Below, one piece after another: positions 16,454 to 24,684 of a stretch of DNA of 64,000 nucleotides. The DNA is taken from contig NZ_JAXLPB010000001.1 in NCBI RefSeq assembly GCF_034321785.1, positions 496,001 to 560,000 of the forward strand, given 5' to 3'. The DNA comes from Fulvimarina uroteuthidis (GTDB lineage: Bacteria; Pseudomonadota; Alphaproteobacteria; Rhizobiales; Rhizobiaceae). The translations under genes were made by a program, and so were the position numbers. Within the stretch, counting starts at the first letter, position 1. Each line of letters opens with the position of its first letter. Below the pieces are notes generated by a model, which made no database searches, was not told where the DNA came from, and worked only from the letters and a program-made list of their open reading frames with translations.

Positions 16454-17143
16454 TGCCTCCCTCGTCGCCAATGTGTTGCGAGGCGGAAGGCACGCGGCGC
16501 TGATGTCCGCTGTCGCCCGATGCATTCCCCGGTCATGTCTGGTTGGTCTTAGGCAGTGGTTCAAGAAAAAAAAAGCAAGTGTTCGATTCCACACCAAAGG
16601 TCTCGATTGGAGCGCGGTGGGAAAACCGGAAACGACGTCACATGCCGGTGACCATTTACGGTGAACGAAAAGCAAACCCTGCCTTCAAGACATAATGATC
16701 GATTAATAAATTACGATGCCTGGAGACTATGTCTCGAATTTTTTCTGTTCTCGGCGAGCAGAATGACCCCATTTTCGAGCATAAACGTCTTTCAGCGAAG
16801 GCGTTCGGACACTCGCGGATCGCCATCCGCACGTCGAGATAGAATCCGTTAAATCGAAAGGTGCACGAATCCGGTTCGATAGCGCGATCGTGCGAACAAG
16901 CTCACGGGTGATCTTGACGCTTCCCGATTCCCTTCTGGGCGGAATGCGATGGGGAACCGATCGGACGGACCGCGCGAATCATGCCCGGTCGGGCGATCGG
17001 GACAAGCGCCGCGACGCCCTGCCGGCAGCGCGCGCCGGACCTGGAGGATCGTGCGTCTGTTCAGACGCAGGATGCTGCAGCGGTTTTTTCGGTCTCGCGC
17101 AGAGGGCTTTCCGACAATCGCTTCCGATGTTCGGGCCGGTGTT
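16454..17143. other. 690-base AT-richer gap without a supported gene
   Basis: This is the longest gene-free stretch apart from gaps with known signals. It lies between the Crp-type regulator and ymdB. Bases 16555-16880 are clearly AT-richer than the rest of the window, with an A9 run at 16567-16575. A small hairpin GAGAC-TAT-GTCTC (about 16723-16735) is followed by a T run on the plus strand, a weak terminator-like shape. The short open frames show no Shine-Dalgarno or biased composition. It may hold the regulator's promoter and perhaps a small RNA; nothing firmer is visible. Confidence 0.4.
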
Positions 17144-17968
17144 TCAGGACCAGAAGCTCGGTATCGTCTCGCTCAAACGGCCGCCAACGCGCAGCGGTTC
17201 GACCCGTTCGGCAAGGCCCGTGCGGTCCGAGATCTCGACGGCGAGCCCGCAGACGGTCGCAGGTCCCTGTGCGGCCTCGAAACGCCCCTTCGGGATCTTG
17301 CTGACGAAGCGGTTGAGCGGTTCTTCCTTTTCCATCCCGAGGGAGGAATCGTAATCGCCGCACATACCCGCATCGGACTGGAAGGCCGTGCCGTGGGCGA
17401 GAATCTGATGGTCGGCGGTCGGAACATGCGTATGGGTTCCAACGACGACGCTCGCCTGCCCGTCCAGAAAATGGCCCATGGACTGTTTCTCGCTCGTTGC
17501 CTCGGCGTGGAAATCCAGAATGATCGCATCGGACTGTTCCCCCAACGGGCAGGATGCGATGAGGTCGCCCGCACAGGCGAAGGGATCGTCGAGCTCGGGC
17601 GACATGAAGACCCGGCCCATGATGTTGGCGACGAGGACGCGCGCCCCGTTGCGCGCCTCGAACAGGCCCGACCCGTTGCCCGGCGCGCCCTTGGGATAGT
17701 TGAGGGGTCTCAGGAACTGCGGCTCCTGGGGTGCGAACTGCAGGGCCTCGCGCTGATCCCACACATGGTTGCCGGTCGTCACCACATTGGCGCCGGCATC
17801 GATCGTGTCGATGAAGATCTGCCGCGTAATGCCGAACCCGCCTGCGGCGTTCTCGCCGTTCACGACGACGAAATCGAGCCGGAAATCGGAAATCAGTCCG
17901 GGCAGGCGATCGGTGACGGCGGTCCGACCGGACCGGCCGACCATGTCGCCGAGAAAGAGAAAGCGCAT
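17144..17968 (-). CDS. YmdB-family metallophosphoesterase (TIGR00282)
   Basis: This 274-residue cytoplasmic protein belongs to the YmdB family; Bacillus YmdB hydrolyses 2',3'-cyclic nucleotides. The metal-binding calcineurin-like residues are in FLFLGDMVGRSGR, VVVNGENAAGGFG, VVTTGNHVWDQ and VVGTHTHVPTAD. The C-terminal CGDYDSSLGM...FVSKIPKGRFE is diagnostic. The length equals the family's. In many Rhizobiales this gene sits directly next to fau; here a GST and a CAP-domain gene lie between. Confidence 0.93.
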   Translation of the reverse strand: MRFLFLGDMVGRSGRTAVTDRLPGLISDFRLDFVVVNGENAAGGFGITRQIFIDTIDAGANVVTTGNHVWDQREALQFAPQEPQFLRPLNYPKGAPGNGSGLFEARNGARVLVANIMGRVFMSPELDDPFACAGDLIASCPLGEQSDAIILDFHAEATSEKQSMGHFLDGQASVVVGTHTHVPTADHQILAHGTAFQSDAGMCGDYDSSLGMEKEEPLNRFVSKIPKGRFEAAQGPATVCGLAVEISDRTGLAERVEPLRVGGRLSETIPSFWS

Positions 17969-18066
17969 CGAGAAGATCCGTCGCGAGGAACAGGCGGGCG
18001 GCGCGTGTCGGCGTGCCTTGCCGGCAGCGCGGCGCAGCCCTTGTCATGTCATGGTGCCTGATGGCG

Positions 18067-18708
18067 TCAGCCGTGGCGGGCTTTGGCATCCTGCAGCTTT
18101 TCGAGGGCGGAGCGGACCGCCGGGCGCTGGCCGATCCGCTCGACCCATCCCGCCAGCGCATCGTAGCCTTCGGCGCCGTGGCCGGAGAGTTCCCGCAGGC
18201 CGGCGCGCGCCCAGCTGTAATTGATCATGTCGGCGATCGAATAGTCGCCCGCAAGCCAATGGTTCGTCCGCAGGTGCTTGTCGAGGACGCCGAGGACGCG
18301 CACCGACTCGGTGCGATAGCGCTTGATCGCATAGTCGATCGTCTCGTCCGCGGCATCGTTGAAGTGGTGATATTGGCCGATCATCGGCCCGGTATTGGCG
18401 ACCTGGAAGAAGGTCCATGACAGGCACTTGCTGCGGGCCGGCGACGAACGCGGCAGGAACTGGCCCTTCAGCTCGGCCAGATAGATCATGATCGCACCCG
18501 ACTCGAAGATCGTTTCGGAATGCCCGCCGCGCGACCGGTCGACGAGAACGGGAATCTTCTCGTTGAGATTGAGACCCTTGAACCGATCGGAATGCTGCTC
18601 GCCGGCGCCGATGTCCACCATATGCAGGTCGTAGGCCATGCCGCACTCTTCCAGCATGATGATCGGCTTCTCGCCGTTCGGCGTCGTCCACGTATAAAGT
18701 TCGATCAT
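18067..18708 (-). CDS. Glutathione S-transferase, Nu/YfcG-like
   Basis: This 213-residue protein has an N-terminal thioredoxin-like domain beginning IELYTWTTPNGEKPIIMLEE, the signature of the YfcG/YghU (Nu) class, which acts as a glutathione-dependent disulfide reductase. ETIFESGAIMIYLAE carries the glutathione gamma-glutamyl contact (ES). The helical C-terminal domain includes WLAGDYSIADMINYSW, the N-capping motif of GSTs. The ATG at 18708 matches family starts. It is divergent from the CAP-domain lipoprotein gene. The substrate is not inferable. Confidence 0.92.
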   Translation of the reverse strand: MIELYTWTTPNGEKPIIMLEECGMAYDLHMVDIGAGEQHSDRFKGLNLNEKIPVLVDRSRGGHSETIFESGAIMIYLAELKGQFLPRSSPARSKCLSWTFFQVANTGPMIGQYHHFNDAADETIDYAIKRYRTESVRVLGVLDKHLRTNHWLAGDYSIADMINYSWARAGLRELSGHGAEGYDALAGWVERIGQRPAVRSALEKLQDAKARHG

Positions 18709-18829
18709 GAGCCTGCCCTTAAATTGCCGCGTGCCGATGTCCAATAGGTCACGATAATAGGACAGAAGCGGCGGGAAGAAACAGGGCGACCTTTTGCCGA
18801 TCCCCCAATGCGCGACGAGGCCGACGGGA

Positions 18830-19345
18830 ATGCTCCAGAAAACACGGATGTTTTGTATCGCCATCATGGGCGTGCTCGGGCTTGGGCTCGCCGGGTGCGC
18901 GGGTTCGCCGGGATCGGTGGACGTATCCGGCACGCAGGCGATGCAGGTCGATCGCGGCTATGCCCTGGCGAGCGTCAACCAGTTCCGCGCACAGAACGGG
19001 CTTGGACCCTTGCGCTATTCGGCAAAGCTCGACCAGGCCTCCACCCGGCAGGCCAGGGCCATGGCGGCGGAAGATCGCATGAGCCATTCGGTCGAAGGCA
19101 AATTGTCGAGCCGGGTGTCCCAATACGGTTACAGCTGGGGCTCGATCGCGGAAAACATCGCCTACGGATATCCCGACACGGCGCGCGCCATGACCGGGTG
19201 GAAGAATTCGGCCGGACACCGCAAGAACATCCTCAATCCGCGCGTCACCGAAATGGGCTTTGCCATGGCCGCCGGCCCGAACGGCATTCCCTACTGGGCG
19301 ATGATCTTCGGCACCGAAAACAAGCGGATGCTGGTCGACCGATAG
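18830..19345 (+). CDS. CAP-domain (SCP/PR-1-like) lipoprotein
   Basis: This 171-residue secreted protein has a lipobox (GLGLAGC) about 23 residues from the chosen ATG, so it should be membrane anchored. The rest is a bacterial CAP domain: ASVNQFRAQNGLGPLRYS, MSHSVEGKLSSRV (metal-site His), IAENIAYG, and the hallmark W-K-N-S-A-G-H-R-K-N-I-L. Bacterial CAP proteins have varied or unknown roles. Start: ATG 18830 with GAGG upstream; ATG 18848 is an alternative that keeps the lipobox. It is convergent with fau. Confidence 0.9.
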   Translation: MLQKTRMFCIAIMGVLGLGLAGCAGSPGSVDVSGTQAMQVDRGYALASVNQFRAQNGLGPLRYSAKLDQASTRQARAMAAEDRMSHSVEGKLSSRVSQYGYSWGSIAENIAYGYPDTARAMTGWKNSAGHRKNILNPRVTEMGFAMAAGPNGIPYWAMIFGTENKRMLVDR

Positions 19346-19358
19346 AGCCGCGAAGCGA

Positions 19359-19958
19359 TCATGCGACCGGCGCGGCAGTGCGTCCGGTCTCGATCACGCC
19401 GGCCTCGGTGAGGATCGCATGGAGATGGCGATCGTGCTCGGCCATCGGTGCGGCCGCGATCTCCTGGCAGGCGAACGCGGTGCCGACGAGGCGCGGCGCG
19501 ATGCCTTTTTCCGTGATGCGCTGGATCGCCCTGTCGTAGAAGCCGCCGCCATAGCCGATGCGCCCGCCGCGCCTGTCGAAGGCCGATAGGGGCACCAGCA
19601 TCAGCGAGGGATCGAGGACGGCCGCATCCGCCCCGGGCGCGACCGTTCCGAAGCCCTGCGACACGAGTTCGGCGCCGCGCTTCAACTCGCGAAACTCCAG
19701 ATTGCCGGCAAGGATCGCCGGCACGCAGAGCCGCGCGCCGCGATCGGCCAGACGCATCATGAGGGGACGCAGATCGACCTCGGAGCGGATCGGCAGGAAA
19801 CCGGAGACGATCGTTCCAGGTTCGAGGTCGCGAAGATAGTCATCGCCGTGCTCGGCAAGGCGAAGGGACGCCTCGATGCGATCCGCCTCGTCCATCTTAT
19901 CGCGAAGCGCGAGCGCCCGAAGGCGCAACGCCTTCTTGTCCTCTTTGAAATCCGTCAT
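19359..19958 (-). CDS. fau: 5-formyltetrahydrofolate cyclo-ligase
   Basis: This 199-residue enzyme converts 5-formyl-THF to 5,10-methenyl-THF using ATP, salvaging the folate storage form. The N-terminal basic substrate-binding segment (KKALRLRALALRDKM), the strand IVSGFLPIRSEVDLRPLM and the C-terminal GRIGYGGGFYDRAI with GTAFACQEI are clear family motifs. In many proteobacteria this gene is co-transcribed with the 6S RNA gene just upstream; a matching RNA candidate lies at about 20080-20250 on the same strand, 120 bases before the start codon. Confidence 0.95.
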   Translation of the reverse strand: MTDFKEDKKALRLRALALRDKMDEADRIEASLRLAEHGDDYLRDLEPGTIVSGFLPIRSEVDLRPLMMRLADRGARLCVPAILAGNLEFRELKRGAELVSQGFGTVAPGADAAVLDPSLMLVPLSAFDRRGGRIGYGGGFYDRAIQRITEKGIAPRLVGTAFACQEIAAAPMAEHDRHLHAILTEAGVIETGRTAAPVA

Positions 19959-20079
19959 CCCCCGGTCCCTTCGACAGTCTGCCCGCTGGCATCATCTAGG
20001 GCGCCGGACACCTGGCTTAAACGCCCGCACGCATGACGTCGGGCGTATCGCCAAGCGCAGCATCCCGCGACCCGTTTCG

Positions 20080-20250
20080 CAGGGGCCGTCGGAAGATCGT
20101 GTGAATGGGGGAGAAAGGCGGCGAGCCAACCGGCCGATGGTCGAAGTCGATCCCGGGAACCTACAAAGTAGGTGGGCGCCATATGCCCTGGCCCACGAGC
20201 CAAGGCAGGGACAGCTCCCAAAGGAATGACTAAGGCCCCGGGGAATAGTT
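20080..20250 (-). ncRNA. ssrS: Candidate 6S RNA upstream of fau
   Basis: The minus strand can fold into a long rod. GGGGCC (20239-20234) pairs with GGCCCC (20087-20082), closing an RNA of about 160-165 nucleotides, the usual alphaproteobacterial 6S size. Inside, GGGAGCTGTCCCTGCC resembles the E. coli 6S segment GGGCCAGTCCCCTGAGCC. GGCGCCCACC then leads into the hairpin CCTAC-TTT-GTAGG and GGTTCCCGGGATC, which fits a 6S central region. Position, strand and synteny with fau agree. A TATATC -10-like box lies at 20289-20284. The ends are approximate and the call rests on synteny plus a fold done by eye. Confidence 0.55.
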
Positions 20251-20490
20251 ACGCCTGTCGAACCGGGCAGCCCGCCTGCAACAGATATAGGCTATGGACG
20301 CCCTCAGCGAAAGGGCTAACGACACCGATATTCTCCGCCCTCGCATTCCCGAAGCGAACCGGGGCATCGCCGCCTGTGGCGGTCGCCCCGCCGCCGGCGA
20401 TCGCCAATCTTGAACCCGTTCGTGCGACGCGGTAGGGAGCGCGGACCAGAACGCCGGGTCAACGGCGCTGGGATCGGGAAAGCACAAAGC

Positions 20491-20739
20491 ATGACCCTCC
20501 TGCGGCTCGCGGCGTACGAGCAGACGATGAAATGGTTCGCCGTCCTTCTCGGAATCCTCAGTACGATATGTCTGGTTCAGGGCTGGCCGCTGGCCGCCAT
20601 GATCCTCAACCTGCCCTTCTGCCTGATCTGGGCCTATTGCGGCTGGCTCCATACCGAACCGCAACTGAAATATCTCAACATCTTGTTTTCCGCCCTCTAC
20701 GTCTACGGGATCGGCCGCGCCGTTCTGACGATGGTCTAG
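20491..20739 (+). CDS. Small membrane protein, DUF6552-like
   Basis: This 82-residue protein has two or three hydrophobic segments (WFAVLLGILSTICLVQGW, LAAMILNLPFCLIWAYCGW and LNILFSALYVYGIGRAVLT), so it is a small inner-membrane protein. I believe it matches a family listed as DUF6552, but the function is unknown. ATG 20491 is preceded by GGGAAAG; ATG 20530 is an alternative start. It is divergent from the candidate 6S RNA, and hslV begins 281 bases later on the same strand. Confidence 0.6.
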   Translation: MTLLRLAAYEQTMKWFAVLLGILSTICLVQGWPLAAMILNLPFCLIWAYCGWLHTEPQLKYLNILFSALYVYGIGRAVLTMV

Positions 20740-21020
20740 ATCCGCGCCGAAGCCATCTCGTCCAACGCCGTCTCGCATCGCGGCGGCCACGGCAACAGCG
20801 CCCATCACCGCCTCGCCCGTGCCGCCGAACCGATGGTATGGGGGCCGGCCGGCCTTTGGCGCCCGGACCAAGCCGCGGGTTTTCACCGGCTGCGCCATCG
20901 CGATGCCCGCTCCGGGGCGGGCCCAACTTCCTATCCGGGCGTTGCCTCCCCACATGGGCGGACATGACGAACGAAGCGGTCTCACGCCTCGCACACTACG
21001 AAACACGGAAAACGACAGAC
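20740..21020. other. Intergenic gap upstream of hslV
   Basis: These 281 bases lie between the small membrane protein gene and hslV. They should hold the hslV promoter, perhaps heat-shock type, but I cannot identify a convincing sigma-32 or sigma-70 site by eye. An in-frame ATG at 20964 could extend HslV by 19 residues. Confidence 0.35.
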
Positions 21021-21578
21021 ATGATGGACAGCCACAAGCCCGATCAGATGTACGGAACCACCATCGTCACCGTCCGCAAGGGCGGCAAGGTGGTGATCGC
21101 GGGAGACGGCCAGGTTTCCCTCGGCAATACGATGATCAAGGGCAATGCGCGCAAGGTGCGCCGGATCGGCAAGAGCGGCCAGGTGATCGCCGGGTTTGCC
21201 GGAGCGACCGCCGATGCCTTCACCCTCCTGGAACGGCTCGAGGCCAAGCTCGAGCAATATCCCGACCAGCTGATGCGCGCCTGCGTGGAGCTTGCCAAGG
21301 ACTGGCGCACGGACCGCTATCTGCGCCGCCTCGAAGCCATGATGATCGTCGCCGACAAGTCCGTGACGCTGACGCTGACCGGCAATGGCGACGTTCTGGA
21401 GCCCGAGGAAGGCGTGATGGCGATCGGCTCGGGCGGCAATTTCGCGCTCGCGGCCGCCAAGGCGCTCGCCGAGACCGATTTTCCGGCCGAGGAGATCGCC
21501 CGCCGCGCGATGAAGATCGCCTCCGACATCTGCATCTACACCAATGCCAACGTCATCGTGGAAACCATCGACGAATGA
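21021..21578 (+). CDS. hslV: ATP-dependent protease proteolytic subunit HslV (ClpQ)
   Basis: This 185-residue N-terminal threonine protease forms the HslVU complex with the HslU ATPase and degrades misfolded proteins. The mature N-terminus TTIVTVRKGGKVVIAGDGQV is clear; the catalytic Thr is exposed after removal of a short propeptide (MMDSHKPDQMYG). GNARKVRRI, FAGATADAFTLLERLE and AIGSGGNFALAAAKAL are canonical. Two adjacent ATGs (21021 and 21024) are possible. No hslU follows; the next gene is crtW in the opposite direction, which is unusual for hslV. Confidence 0.95.
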   Translation: MMDSHKPDQMYGTTIVTVRKGGKVVIAGDGQVSLGNTMIKGNARKVRRIGKSGQVIAGFAGATADAFTLLERLEAKLEQYPDQLMRACVELAKDWRTDRYLRRLEAMMIVADKSVTLTLTGNGDVLEPEEGVMAIGSGGNFALAAAKALAETDFPAEEIARRAMKIASDICIYTNANVIVETIDE

Positions 21579-21668
21579 GGCCTGCGTCCGGTCGCATCAA
21601 GCGATCGGACGGCGCCGGCCTCAGCGGTCGGACGGCGAAACCTTGCGGCCTTGCCCGGCCGCGCCCAG

Positions 21669-22466
21669 TCAGGCGGTTTCGGGCGCTCTCACATAAGGGA
21701 GCGCCCACCAGGGCGTCCACGGCGATGTGTGATGTTCATGGTGATAGCCGAAGTGGAAGCAGGTGAAGAGCGAGGCGATGTAGCCGAACTGCGTCGACCG
21801 CGTGTTGTGCTCGTCGACGAAACCGCCCGCCGCCTCGTGCCGATGCGGCCGATAGGTGCCGAAATAGAAGAGCTGCAGCGACGAAAGCAGCGACGGCATG
21901 CCGTAGAACAGGACGACGTTCTCCACCCGGACGCCGAAGACCAGAAGATAGGCCGAAACGACCGTCGAAACGAAGAGAACCGAGCGAACGCCGAAATAGC
22001 GCGAGAAGAAGGTCCTGAACCAGGGCCAGAAATTCTCCGGATCGCCGACGAAGAAATCGGGATCGCTCTCGGTGCCCGGCGCGTCGTGATGGGCGAAGTG
22101 CGCGTCGCGCACCTTGCGCCAGGCGAACCCGGCATAGACGAACAGGATGAACGCGCCGATGGCGGCGTTCAGTTTCGCGTGCCCGGGGGCGAGAGAGCCG
22201 TGCATCGCGTCGTGCGCCACGATGAACAGTCCCACCGTCAGCCAGCACTGGAACGCAGTGATCAGCGGAACGAAAATCAGCGTCCCCCAGGTCACCTCGA
22301 AGAAGAACACCGCGCCGATATGGATGGCGAACCAGGCCGCGATCACCGCGACACACAAGGTCAGCCCGATCGCCGCCTGAAACGGCCGCACCTTGGGGCG
22401 GACCGGTCCGCGCGGGGCGTCGGGCGCTCGGGGGTCATGCTGCGAGGGTGTCGAGATCGTGCTCAT
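21669..22466 (-). CDS. crtW: Beta-carotene ketolase CrtW
   Basis: This 265-residue membrane di-iron oxygenase of the fatty-acid-desaturase fold adds 4-keto groups to beta-ionone rings, giving canthaxanthin or astaxanthin. The histidine clusters HDAMHG, FAHHDAP and GYHHEHHTSPW are all present, as is FGTYRPHR, typical of CrtW. Four hydrophobic segments are visible. Its start overlaps the crtX stop by 4 bases (ATGA), so crtX-crtW form an operon in that order. It converges with hslV. Confidence 0.95.
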   Translation of the reverse strand: MSTISTPSQHDPRAPDAPRGPVRPKVRPFQAAIGLTLCVAVIAAWFAIHIGAVFFFEVTWGTLIFVPLITAFQCWLTVGLFIVAHDAMHGSLAPGHAKLNAAIGAFILFVYAGFAWRKVRDAHFAHHDAPGTESDPDFFVGDPENFWPWFRTFFSRYFGVRSVLFVSTVVSAYLLVFGVRVENVVLFYGMPSLLSSLQLFYFGTYRPHRHEAAGGFVDEHNTRSTQFGYIASLFTCFHFGYHHEHHTSPWTPWWALPYVRAPETA

Positions 22467-23803
22467 GACATGGCAGATAGTTCACGGGGACGATGATCGG
22501 AATCGTTCGCCGCCGTTTTTGCCGCGTCAAAACGTCTTTCGATCGGCCGCCCGACAGTGCGCGCGATCAGATCGTCGATGAGGTCGGCGGCCCGCTCCGT
22601 CCCACCCGCACTCTCGATCTCGGCACGGATGGGCGCGATCCGGCGGGCATAGTCGGCGCGGTGCGCCAGGAGATCGGTCAGCGCCTCGGAAAAATTGCCG
22701 GGGCGCACGCGGCGGCCCGCGATCGTTCGGCCGATCCGGTGATGGGCGATGCGGGCGCCGATGCCGGGCTGGTCGAAGCTGATCGGCAGCGCCAGCATGG
22801 GGGTCGACGATGCGAGGCAGTCGAGCACCGTGTTGAGGCCAGCATGGGTCACGCAAAGATCGGCCCGCTGCAGGATCGCCTGCTGGTCCACGAAATCCAC
22901 CACCCAGTCCGCATCCAGCCGTTCGGACTGCGCCCGGCTCAGCCCCCCGCAATGGGCGATCATCAGCTGGACGTCGAACCGGGCGCAGGCGGCGGCGATC
23001 GTCTGGAAGAGATCGAACCGATGGCCCTGCACCGTGCCGAGCGAGGCGAAGACGAAGGGCCTGTCGGGCGCGATCGCGAACGGCAGATCGGCGCCGGTGC
23101 GCGCCGTGGCCGGCGCCCGCACCGGTCCGACCGGCGTCAGCCTCGCATCCGAGGGCCGGGGAAAATCGAATCCCGGAACCGTCTGCGACAGGCGCAAGGC
23201 GGGAGACAGGCAGGCGACATCGTCGGCGCGGATGCCAAGACCGAAGCGTTGCGACCAGCGCCTGATGACGGCGCGCTGGCGCGCCATGAACAGGCCCCCG
23301 ACCAGTTCGCCGCCGCGATTGCGCGAAAGCCCCGCCTCGCTCGCATCGTACGGCCAGTCGAGAAACGGCAGCGGCATCGCCGGGTCGCGTTCGATCGGCA
23401 GCGCGCATGCGAGGGAGACATGGGCAAGTCCCAGGCAGGAGGCGACGAGGCCGGCACCCGGCTCGAGTTCGTCGGCGACGATCGCCTCGATGCCCTCCTG
23501 TCGGAAGAGACCGGGTGCAAGACGGCAGAAACGATCGGTGTTGGCCGCCTGCTCGCCGACAGCCTTCAGGATTCCCGACACGCCCGTGATGCCCGAAGCC
23601 CGGCCGATCAGGGCGCGAACCCGCGAGACGGGCTCGTGCGGCAGGAGGATGGTGGCCGGCGATGCGTGTTCCAGCATCGTCTCGGCGCCCTCGGGCAAGA
23701 CGTAGACCGGCATGTGGCCCAAGGCCGAAAGCCGCTGACCCAGCGCCTCGAACGCTCGCAGATGACTGTAATAGGCCGGGCAGACGAGGGCAATGCGCGC
23801 CAA
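22463..23803 (-). CDS. crtX: Zeaxanthin glucosyltransferase CrtX
   Basis: This 446-residue UDP-sugar glycosyltransferase (GT1/MGT type) glycosylates hydroxylated carotenoids. The N-terminus ARIALVCPAYYSHLRAFEAL is the CrtX signature. The sugar-nucleotide region shows FASLGTVQG and THAGLNTVLDCLASSTPML, followed by LPISFDQPG. I chose a TTG start at 23803, because it aligns with family N-termini and AAGGA lies about 9 bases upstream. The frame is open 26 more codons to a TTG at 23881. It is translationally coupled to crtW. Confidence 0.92.
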   Translation of the reverse strand: MARIALVCPAYYSHLRAFEALGQRLSALGHMPVYVLPEGAETMLEHASPATILLPHEPVSRVRALIGRASGITGVSGILKAVGEQAANTDRFCRLAPGLFRQEGIEAIVADELEPGAGLVASCLGLAHVSLACALPIERDPAMPLPFLDWPYDASEAGLSRNRGGELVGGLFMARQRAVIRRWSQRFGLGIRADDVACLSPALRLSQTVPGFDFPRPSDARLTPVGPVRAPATARTGADLPFAIAPDRPFVFASLGTVQGHRFDLFQTIAAACARFDVQLMIAHCGGLSRAQSERLDADWVVDFVDQQAILQRADLCVTHAGLNTVLDCLASSTPMLALPISFDQPGIGARIAHHRIGRTIAGRRVRPGNFSEALTDLLAHRADYARRIAPIRAEIESAGGTERAADLIDDLIARTVGRPIERRFDAAKTAANDSDHRPRELSAMS

Positions 23804-24004
23804 ATTGAACAAATCCTTCGGGGAGCGGAGCGAATCGCCAGCAAACGGGACGATCGGCAATGCGCGCCTTATCTTAGTCAAATCCGATCGTCGGCGGACA
23901 GGGCAAGCCGAACCGCCCCGCCCCGATGCCTTCCGTTCCTGCCCTAAATGTCCTCTTTCTCGCTTTCCTCAACGACCATAATCCACCGCCGGCGACGACC
24001 CTCG

Positions 24005-24574
24005 ATGATTGACCACAGTAAACCCGAGATCGTCAGCGCACGCTACCGCGTGCCGGCGGCGATCGCCTGCATCCTTCTCCTCAACGCCGCCCTTGCCTCC
24101 TATCTCGCCTTGACCGGCCGTCCGCTCCTGACGCCCGACCATCCGTTCCAGCTCTGGAGCACGGCGCTCGGCGCGGGCGACAACTCGCTCCATCTGACCG
24201 ATCCCTATTCGCTCTCCCACGCCTTGTTCGGCATCGGGCTGTTCTTTCTCGTCGACGGGCTGAAGCCCGGCTGGCCGCTGGCGCCCAAGCTGGTCGTCGC
24301 CGTCGCCGGAAGCACGGTGTGGGAACTGGTCGAGAACACGCCCTTCGTCATCGACCTCTTCAACGATGCGAGCAAGGAAGGCGCCTACCAGGGCGACAGC
24401 ATCGCCAATGCGCTCGGCGACACCGCGTTCGTGATGCTCGGCTTCCTGTTCGCCGCGCGCGTTCCCGTTGTCGTCGCCCTCGCCGCCGGGCTCGGGCTCG
24501 AAATCGCGGTCGGCGTGCTGATCGACGACGGGCTTCTCATCGGAACGCTGAAGTTGCTGGGTCTTTATCCCTGA
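24005..24574 (+). CDS. UPF0314 / DUF2585 family membrane protein
   Basis: This 189-residue polytopic membrane protein of the alphaproteobacterial UPF0314 (DUF2585) family has unknown function. Hydrophobic segments at about residues 15-35, 70-88, 98-115 and the C-terminal 35 residues are evident. SLSHALFGIGLFF, STVWELVENTPFVI, GDSIANALGDTAFVMLGF and the terminal LKLLGLYP are family features. The start is uncertain: ATG 24005 is preferred, and ATG 23948 would add 19 basic residues. It sits between crtX (divergent) and crtZ (same strand, 110 bases on), which may be coincidental. Confidence 0.8.
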   Translation: MIDHSKPEIVSARYRVPAAIACILLLNAALASYLALTGRPLLTPDHPFQLWSTALGAGDNSLHLTDPYSLSHALFGIGLFFLVDGLKPGWPLAPKLVVAVAGSTVWELVENTPFVIDLFNDASKEGAYQGDSIANALGDTAFVMLGFLFAARVPVVVALAAGLGLEIAVGVLIDDGLLIGTLKLLGLYP

Positions 24575-24684
24575 TCAACGGCGCGGCTTTTGCGCGCTCC
24601 CGATTGCAAAACCCCTGTCTTGCCCGCGCGGAAACGTTATAGTCGGAAGGCAACTGGACCAATGATGACCGAAGCCGCGCAGCC

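Noticed and set aside
16575..16600. GTTCGATTCC, which looks like a tRNA T-loop
   Set aside because: No acceptor, D-arm or anticodon stem can be drawn around it and the flanks do not pair.
20246..20490. A tmRNA piece (GGTTCGACAGG on the minus strand near 20260)
   Set aside because: No tag reading frame or acceptor stem with CCA-adjacent pairing can be found, and the synteny with fau points to 6S RNA instead.
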